Assembly (NCBI GenBank): GCA_031259095.1
Contig: JAIRLW010000552.1
Span: 1-6,228, forward strand
Reading direction: 5' to 3'
Source of the DNA: Planctomycetaceae bacterium
GTDB lineage: Bacteria; Planctomycetota; Planctomycetia; Pirellulales; Thermoguttaceae
Length of the DNA stretch: 6,228 nucleotides
Positions 1-6,228 of the stretch are shown piece by piece (position 1 is the stretch's first letter; each line of letters starts with the position of its first letter). Position numbers and translations under genes: made by a program. The notes under the pieces are model-generated. The model did not search any database and had not been told where the DNA came from. It saw nothing but the letters and a program-made list of their open reading frames with translations.

Positions 1-16
1 CAAAAAATATTTTTTG
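1..16. repeat. Perfect AT-rich 16-base palindrome
   Basis: The first 16 bases read identically on both strands (CAAAAAAT / ATTTTTTG) and are followed by a run of eight T at 22-29. This could be the tail of a bidirectional terminator for a gene to the left of the window, but the stem has only one G-C pair and the left context is missing. The palindrome itself is certain; the terminator role is a weak inference. Confidence 0.4.
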
Positions 17-91
17 TGTTATTTTTTTTGAACAATAATTGATTTGTCCTTGAATTTCCAGATTATTCTGAAAAAAATCATGTTAAAATAG

Positions 92-101
92 GGAGGGGGG
101 G
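92..101 (+). promoter_or_regulatory. Strong Shine-Dalgarno-like tract marking the DUF1559 start
   Basis: The purine tract GGAGGGGGGG contains GGAGG at 92-96, nine bases before position 106. That spacing is ideal for initiation at about 106, where the prepilin-type N-terminus begins, and it is far too distant for the GTG at 145. The tract therefore argues that the gene was built to start near 106, although the codon there is GTA. No convincing -35/-10 pair was found between 17 and 91; TAAAAT at 84-89 is a possible -10 without a good partner. Confidence 0.5.
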
Positions 102-105
102 CAGT

Positions 106-1047
106 GTAGATAAGAAAAACAGTTTTACTCTTGTAGAACTTCTTGTGGTTATTGCGATTATCGGAATGTTAATCGCTCTTCTGTTACCAGCCGTTCAAGC
201 CGCTAGAGAAGCGGTGCGGCGTATGCAATGCACGAATAATCAGAAACAAATCGTGTTGGCAATGCACCATTACCATGATTCTTTTGAAACATTTCCATGG
301 GCAAGTCGTGGTGATAATATGACTTGGGCAACACTAGTATTACCTTTTAGCGAAAAAAATCAAATTTTTGAAAATTATGATGGTAACACAATTGAGACAT
401 TTATAATGGACAAAGTAATTTCTACCTACACTTGTCCTTCGGATAGTGGCAACAATAAAAATGAAAGTTTTGCTTTGAATATCATTTTGCCAAGCCCAAT
501 TGTGTTACACAATTATATTGTTTGTACAGGGCGTGAAGGGGTACGTTATACTGGTATATCCAGTAATTCTCGTAACGGTCTTATTGATGAATCTGGTGCA
601 ACATCTCAGTATCTTGCAGTGTTCAACAACAGTAGTTCTCTGAATAATCCGCTCGTAACGGCATTGACGGATATTGTTGATGGAACATCGAACACGGTTG
701 CTTTGTCAGAAACAGTGCAAGGCGCAGGAACTATGGATATCCTCGGTTTTATTGGGTCAGGAGCTGAATGTTTTTTCACTACAAACCAAAATCCCAATAC
801 AATGGTTGCAGATAATGACTTGTTTTACACTGTAACAAGTCATGTTCGACATCCTTTGGTGAGCATCAGTGCGACTTATTACGTGAGAAGGTCTGCGAGA
901 AGTTGGCATGTTGGCGGAGTTAATGCTGGACTTGCGGACGGTTCTGTTCGATTTATTCCCGATCAGATTGATTTAGATGTTTGGCACGCCGCCGGTTCCG
1001 CTAACGGCGGTGAAATTTTCGTTACATTGATATCGTCTGATCTATGA
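106..1047 (+). CDS. DUF1559 protein with prepilin-type N-terminus (start codon lost or non-canonical)
   Basis: Planctomycete DUF1559 protein with a type IV pilin/pseudopilin-like N-terminus. From 106 the frame reads VDKKNS then FTLVELLVVIAIIG, a class III signal: basic KK, mature Phe at 124-126, the conserved Glu5 at 136-138, and a membrane helix ending near LLLPAVQAAREAVRRMQC. The residue before the cleavage point is Ser, where Gly is usual. The C-terminus carries the family block SWHVGGVNAGLADGSVRFI, followed by IDLDVWHAAGSANGGE. From 106 the product is 313 residues, ordinary for the family. The frame is open from 43, but no ATG, GTG or TTG occurs before GTG at 145, inside the membrane helix; starting there (300 residues) would delete the prepilin signal. 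GTA at 106 sits where the start should be. GTG at 104-106 is out of frame and is followed at once by TAG. Either a non-canonical start is used or the gene has lost its start. Family members are presumed envelope or pilus-like proteins; their function is unknown. A lipoprotein gene follows 118 bases downstream. Confidence 0.85.
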   Translation, partial: VDKKNSFTLVELLVVIAIIGMLIALLLPAVQAAREAVRRMQCTNNQKQIVLAMHHYHDSFETFPWASRGDNMTWATLVLPFSEKNQIFENYDGNTIETFIMDKVISTYTCPSDSGNNKNESFALNIILPSPIVLHNYIVCTGREGVRYTGISSNSRNGLIDESGATSQYLAVFNNSSSLNNPLVTALTDIVDGTSNTVALSETVQGAGTMDILGFIGSGAECFFTTNQNPNTMVADNDLFYTVTSHVRHPLVSISATYYVRRSARSWHVGGVNAGLADGSVRFIPDQIDLDVWHAAGSANGGEIFVTLISSDL

Positions 1048-1139
1048 TTTGTGTGATTTATTTGATTGTTATAATTTTTATTTATTTAATCACAAATTTT
1101 TCCAAATCATCCTAATCAAAAAAATCACATAAATCATAG
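1042..1139. repeat. 26-base inverted repeat over the DUF1559 stop codon
   Basis: The arms at 1042-1067 and 1114-1139 match at 24 of 26 positions when one is reverse complemented, leaving a loop of 46 AT-rich bases. The left arm includes the TGA stop at 1045-1047. Each arm contains repeated TGATTT-like words (TGATTT, TGTGATTT, TTTGATT), and AATCACAAA in the loop is a further partial reverse copy. In RNA it could form a long hairpin and act as an mRNA 3' stabiliser or attenuator between this gene and the lipoprotein gene. There is no GC-rich stem followed by a T run, so it is not a classic intrinsic terminator. A dispersed palindromic repeat inserted at the gene end is equally possible. Confidence 0.7.
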
Positions 1140-1165
1140 TTCCGACACCTAACCCTTTTTTTAAT

Positions 1166-1381
1166 ATGAAACATTTATTTTTCCTATTTTTATTATTACT
1201 GATTATTTCAGGTTGTAACACTCATAATCCGCAAGGACGTGTCGCTATTCGCGGCGAAGTAACCTTGGACGGTAAACCGCTCGAACATGGCGAAATACTA
1301 TTTTCGTCACTTCCTGGATCAACTCCAGCAGTGGCGACAGGTTCGCCTATTAAAAACGGAAGTAATATATCATTGGAATAA
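1166..1381 (+). CDS. Small lipoprotein of the DUF1559-associated type, truncated at the C-terminus
   Basis: The product has 71 residues. Residues 1-17 (MKH, a leucine/phenylalanine-rich core, then IISGC) form a lipoprotein signal peptide with the lipidated Cys at 17, so the protein should be exported and membrane-tethered. Residues 22-66 match the start of the small planctomycete lipoproteins often encoded next to DUF1559 genes: V-x-GEVTLDGKPLEHGEILFSSL, then a glycine/alanine segment and IKNG. In that family the domain normally continues after KNG with a strand and a PGKY-like segment, to roughly twice this length. Here it ends NGSNISLE and stops. No continuation of the domain is visible in any forward frame of 1382-1546, so the 3' part is missing rather than frameshifted. 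No Shine-Dalgarno precedes the ATG, which is common in this phylum. It may be a degraded copy. Function is unknown. Confidence 0.7.
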   Translation: MKHLFFLFLLLLIISGCNTHNPQGRVAIRGEVTLDGKPLEHGEILFSSLPGSTPAVATGSPIKNGSNISLE

Positions 1382-1412
1382 TTGTTTGTTTTTTGCAAAT
1401 ACTTAATTCCAA
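1373..1412. repeat. Imperfect inverted repeat at the lipoprotein gene end
   Basis: TTGGAATAA at 1373-1381, which includes the TAA stop, pairs with TTAATTCCAA at 1403-1412 with one bulged base. The loop holds a T-rich run. It might help end transcription, but the stem is AT-rich and short. Like the DUF1559 gene upstream, this frame ends inside an inverted repeat. Confidence 0.3.
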
Positions 1413-1457
1413 GCAACTTACATCAAATTTTATGTTTTAAACCGTGAAATGATGTGT

Positions 1458-1484
1458 GTTCTTAACTGATTATTACATAAGAAC
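1458..1484. repeat. 7-base perfect inverted repeat (GTTCTTA / TAAGAAC)
   Basis: GTTCTTA at 1458-1464 and TAAGAAC at 1478-1484 are exact reverse complements with a 13-base loop. It lies in the gap between the lipoprotein and the VWA gene. No T run follows, so it is not a clear terminator; an operator or chance are alternatives. Confidence 0.3.
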
Positions 1485-1524
1485 TTACGTTAAAGACGAT
1501 AATTCCACTGATATATTACATCTT

Positions 1525-1546
1525 TTGTAATCTTGAAATTGCTACA

Positions 1547-1559
<13 letters not shown>
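1525..1559 (+). promoter_or_regulatory. Inverted repeat enclosing the VWA gene start codon
   Basis: TTGTAATCT at 1525-1533 is the exact reverse complement of AGATTACAA at 1551-1559, and the ATG at 1547 lies in the 17-base loop. A second, shorter pairing, ATTACA 1515-1520 with TGTAAT 1526-1531, competes for the same left arm. In RNA these alternatives could affect access to the start codon. The stems are weak and AT-rich, and no functional evidence is available. Confidence 0.3.
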
Positions 1560-4555
<2,996 letters not shown>

Positions 4556-4601
4556 CAATATTTCCGGATAAAGTATGATCAGTAGAATTTTTGTTTTTTT
4601 T

Positions 4602-4672
4602 ATTTGTCCCATTAGTCCCTATTGTCTCTAAAGTCCCTATAAAAAGGGACGCTAGGGACATTAGGGACAAAT
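4602..4672. repeat. Nine-base-period GTCCC array that folds on itself
   Basis: Four units begin with GTCCC or GTCTC at 4606, 4615, 4624 and 4633, exactly nine bases apart. After AAAA at 4642-4645, three reverse-oriented GGGAC units begin at 4646, 4655 and 4664, again nine bases apart. The outer arms ATTTGTCCC (4602-4610) and GGGACAAAT (4664-4672) are perfect reverse complements, and the inner GTCCC (4633-4637) pairs with GGGAC (4646-4650). A strong hairpin would form in RNA, with a short T run at 4679-4686 downstream, so it may end the VWA transcript. It also looks like a dispersed repeat family. Confidence 0.75.
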
Positions 4673-4702
4673 GATGTTGATTTTTTATAAAACGTGGTGG
4701 TT

Positions 4703-4730
4703 AAAAAACGAATTTTTAGAAGTTCCCAAT
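4703..4730 (+). repeat. Direct repeat copy 1 (AAAAAACGAATTT ... AGTTCCCA)
   Basis: AAAAAACGAATTT at 4703-4715 and AGTTCCCA at 4721-4728 recur in the same order at 4884-4910 with a one-base length difference between the blocks. The copies start 181 bases apart. Confidence 0.6.
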
Positions 4731-4833
4731 AGGGAATCATCTGTATTTTACCTATTTTTTGCGGTCAGTATTTCAATAAAGGATTTTCACGTTATACTAC
4801 TGCATTCGGGAATTTTCAAAAATATCTTTTGGT

Positions 4834-4850
4834 AACTTCTAAAAACTTCG
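4834..4850 (-). repeat. Inverted copy of the AAGTTCCCA-repeat core
   Basis: AACTTCTAAAAACTTCG is the reverse complement of CGAATTTTTAGAAGTT (4709-4724) except for one inserted base. It can pair with copy 1 across about 110 bases, or with copy 2 less well. This gives a direct-inverted-direct arrangement typical of small non-coding mobile or palindromic repeats, but no terminal target duplication was identified. Confidence 0.5.
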
Positions 4851-4883
4851 ACTGAAATCGACCGAAATCGGTTTTAATTGATC

Positions 4884-4911
4884 AAAAAACGAATTTGTTA
4901 AAAGTTCCCAT
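4884..4911 (+). repeat. Direct repeat copy 2 (AAAAAACGAATTT ... AGTTCCCA)
   Basis: Second copy of the block pair found at 4703-4730: AAAAAACGAATTT at 4884-4896, GTTAAA as the variable centre, and AGTTCCCA at 4903-4910. It ends 46 bases before the lpxD start codon, so it could overlap the lpxD promoter region. Confidence 0.6.
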
Positions 4912-4956
4912 TATTGATGTCGTTGGTGATTTTTTTTACCGGATTGGAATTTTATT

Positions 4957-5994
4957 ATGCAAAGTAAGACGTTATCGGAATTGTCGGCAATGGTTGACGG
5001 AGTTCTTGTCGGCGATGGTAACATTGTTATCGACGGAGTTGCGCCAATGCAAAACGCAACGCCCAACGAATTAACCTTTCTTGATCGTCCAGACCGTCTC
5101 CCATTACTCTATCGGAAATGTAAAGCCAAAGCAGTTCTGGTTCCCAACGGCGTGTTGCCGAATGGTTTTTCTGTAATTCAAGTTTCCGATGTTCTAAAAG
5201 CGTTTGAACAAATCGCCGCCTATTTCTCGCCGCCACGCGAAGAATCCATTGATGGAATTCATGAACGATCCTGCATTCATCCTAGTGTCCAACTTGGAAA
5301 AAATGTTGCGGTTGGACCTTTTGCCGTGATCGAAGAAGATGTCGAACTTGCTAACAATGTTATTGTTCACGCTGGCGTGCAAATTCGGGCAGGTTCCAAA
5401 ATCGGCGAAAAAACAACTATTTTCCCAAACGCCGTTCTTTATCGGAATACGATAGTCGGTTGCCGTTGCATTATTCACTCCGGCGCAGTAATCGGAGCAT
5501 TCGGTTTCGGATACGATTCCTCAAAAGGTTTTCACAAATTATCACCGCAATTAGGGAATGTCGTTATCGGTAACGATGTGGAAATCGGGTCGTGCAGCAC
5601 GATTGACCGCGCGACCTACGGATCCACGATTATCGGTGACGGCACAAAAATCGATAATCTGGTGATGATCGGGCATAACTGCAAATTAGGAAAACATAAT
5701 CTAATTTGTGCGCACACCGGAATTGCCGGAAGTACCACGACAGGCGATTATGTGGTGATGGCGGGCAGAGTCGGAGTAAAAGATCACGTCCATATCGGCG
5801 ATCGCGCCGTACTCGGGGCGATGGCAGGAATTTTGGCAGACGTCGAACCGGACGTCCGACTCGTCGGAATCCCCGCAACACCCGAAAAAGAACAAATGAA
5901 AATTCAAATCGCCCTCCAAAGATTACCAGAACTCCGAAAAGAATTTAAAAATCTCGTCAAAGAAGTAGAAAAACTGAAGTTAGTTGATAGATGA
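4957..5994 (+). CDS. lpxD: UDP-3-O-acylglucosamine N-acyltransferase (lipid A biosynthesis)
   Basis: LpxD transfers a 3-hydroxyacyl chain from acyl carrier protein to the 2-amine of UDP-3-O-acylglucosamine, giving UDP-2,3-diacylglucosamine, the third step of lipid A synthesis in the cytoplasm. The 345 residues are normal family length. Residues about 4-90 form the uridine-binding N-domain (IDGVAPMQNATPNELTFL). Residues about 104-305 form a left-handed beta helix of hexapeptide repeats (such as IGNDVEIG, IIGDGT, IGDRAV). The signature TIDRATYGSTIIGDGTKIDN leads into VMIGHN, whose H240 matches the catalytic base (His239 of E. coli LpxD); H277 probably matches the second conserved histidine. VIGAFGFGY replaces the common VIGADGFG. 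Residues about 309-343 form a charged amphipathic helix, usual at the trimer end. ATG 4957 gives the expected N-terminus, with a weak GGA at 4946-4948. No other lpx gene is in view, so the gene seems isolated from a lipid A operon here. Confidence 0.95.
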   Translation: MQSKTLSELSAMVDGVLVGDGNIVIDGVAPMQNATPNELTFLDRPDRLPLLYRKCKAKAVLVPNGVLPNGFSVIQVSDVLKAFEQIAAYFSPPREESIDGIHERSCIHPSVQLGKNVAVGPFAVIEEDVELANNVIVHAGVQIRAGSKIGEKTTIFPNAVLYRNTIVGCRCIIHSGAVIGAFGFGYDSSKGFHKLSPQLGNVVIGNDVEIGSCSTIDRATYGSTIIGDGTKIDNLVMIGHNCKLGKHNLICAHTGIAGSTTTGDYVVMAGRVGVKDHVHIGDRAVLGAMAGILADVEPDVRLVGIPATPEKEQMKIQIALQRLPELRKEFKNLVKEVEKLKLVDR

Positions 5995-6062
5995 TAGTGG
6001 ATAGTGGATATACTCATTACACTTTAAAATTCGGTTTTTATTTTTGTAATTTAAAATATTAC
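5993..6062. other. Short tandem repeat and weak hairpin after lpxD
   Basis: GATAGTG occurs twice in tandem (5993-5999 and 6000-6006), starting within the lpxD stop codon, followed by GATA. Farther on, GTAAT at 6046-6050 can pair with ATTAC at 6058-6062. Neither is a convincing terminator, and no GC-rich hairpin with a T run follows lpxD. No gene is visible between 5995 and 6228. Confidence 0.4.
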
Positions 6063-6109
6063 GAACAAATGTTTCTGTAGTTTCAGGAAGGCGATCAGTT
6101 TTCGAACCA

Positions 6110-6127
6110 AAATATTGTACAATATTT
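6110..6127. repeat. 18-base perfect palindrome AAATATTGTACAATATTT
   Basis: Both strands read identically over 18 bases with no spacer, centred on the GT/AC of TTGTACAA. A gap-free palindrome of this length resembles the binding site of a dimeric regulator, but the neighbouring gene to the right is unknown. Its right half also forms the left outer arm of the adjacent hairpin repeat, so it may simply be part of that element. Confidence 0.6.
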
Positions 6128-6222
6128 CGCCCTGAAAGGGTAATCAGCATTAGCGTAGGGCAATCGCCCTACGGATGATTTCCCTTGAAAATAAAGCCCT
6201 GAAAGGGCGCAAGCCGAAATAT
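6122..6222. repeat. Composite multi-hairpin repeat (CCCTGAAAGGG and CGTAGGGC units)
   Basis: The outer arms ATATTTCG (6122-6129) and CGAAATAT (6215-6222) are exact reverse complements. Inside, CCCTGAAAGGG occurs twice in the same orientation (6130-6140 and 6197-6207), each a small stem with a GAA loop. Between them lies the perfect 8-base stem CGTAGGGC (6154-6161) / GCCCTACG (6166-6173) with loop AATC. GGGTAATCA (6138-6146) pairs with TGATTTCCC (6176-6184) at 8 of 9 positions, placing the central hairpin on a longer stalk. The nested symmetry in a gene-free region fits a dispersed palindromic repeat of the kind scattered between genes in several bacterial phyla; that family link is from memory and needs a search. 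No transposase is in view. Confidence 0.75.
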
Positions 6223-6228
6223 CGTAAT

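Larger units (their letters stand above)
4556..4956. other. 401-base non-coding stretch between the VWA gene and lpxD
   Basis: No credible gene was found on either strand. The reverse frame across 4443-4670 starts by translating the GTCCC repeat and overlaps the VWA gene. The stretch contains the GTCCC inverted array (4602-4672), the AAGTTCCCA repeat copies (4703-4911), a TTCCC/GGGAA hairpin with an AATA loop at 4723-4736, and near-tandem GAAATCGACC / GAAATCGGTT at 4854-4873, whose second half contains the palindrome ACCGAAATCGGT (4861-4872). A lpxD promoter should lie near the right end, but no convincing -35/-10 pair was seen. GGA at 4946-4948 is a plausible weak ribosome binding site for lpxD. 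Confidence 0.6.

Noticed and set aside
104..109. GTG start at 104 for the DUF1559 gene
   Set aside because: GTG at 104 is followed immediately by TAG in its own frame and is not in frame with the protein.
4602..4672. CRISPR array
   Set aside because: Units are only nine bases with no unique spacers, and the orientation reverses in the middle.
5630..5948. Overlapping arginine-rich frames on both strands within lpxD
   Set aside because: Shadows of lpxD; composition reflects the hexapeptide repeats read out of frame.
6122..6222. Intrinsic terminator of lpxD
   Set aside because: The hairpins lie about 130 or more bases past the stop and none is followed by a T run; a dispersed repeat is a better reading.

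Overview
The window looks like a piece of a Planctomycetota chromosome of fairly low GC. Three things point there. First, a DUF1559 protein carries a type IV prepilin-like N-terminus and the H-x-GG-x-N ... ADGSVRF C-terminal block that is greatly expanded in planctomycetes. Second, a small lipoprotein follows it, and such DUF1559/lipoprotein pairs recur in this phylum. Third, there is a very long membrane-anchored protein with two von Willebrand factor A domains around a glutamine-amidotransferase-like domain. An lpxD gene shows a Gram-negative-type lipid A pathway. The placement rests on protein family recognition only; no rRNA or other marker is present. All four genes are on the + strand. 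No tRNA, rRNA, CRISPR array or transposase gene was found.

Layout. Positions 1-105 are AT-rich non-coding DNA with a perfect AT palindrome at the left edge and a strong Shine-Dalgarno-like purine tract at 92-101. The DUF1559 reading frame follows (106 or 145 to 1047). Its prepilin motif is intact, but no ATG, GTG or TTG lies in frame upstream of that motif; the codon at the expected start is GTA. A 26-base inverted repeat begins over its stop codon and fills most of the gap to a 71-residue lipoprotein gene (1166-1381), which appears cut off in the middle of its usual domain. A 165-base gap with small hairpins leads to the 1002-residue VWA/GATase/VWA protein (1547-4555). Its cytoplasmic tail contains an (AAT)13 microsatellite encoding 13 asparagines. 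A 401-base non-coding stretch holds two unrelated structured repeats: a 9-base-period GTCCC array that inverts on itself, and a set of direct and inverted AAGTTCCCA-type copies. lpxD (4957-5994) follows. The window closes with an 18-base perfect palindrome overlapping a multi-hairpin CCCTGAAAGGG / CGTAGGGC repeat.

How the genes relate. DUF1559 protein and lipoprotein form a recognisable pair, probably both exported to the envelope, and both look damaged here (start of one, end of the other). The VWA protein is envelope-anchored, with nearly all its mass predicted outside the cytoplasm; its task is unknown. LpxD makes a lipid A precursor in the cytoplasm. Every intergenic space of more than 100 bases contains inverted repeats, so these are more likely separate transcription units than one operon. 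No convincing new multi-gene system is visible. The most noteworthy signals are the lost start codon, the truncated lipoprotein, the coding microsatellite and the dense, varied intergenic repeats.
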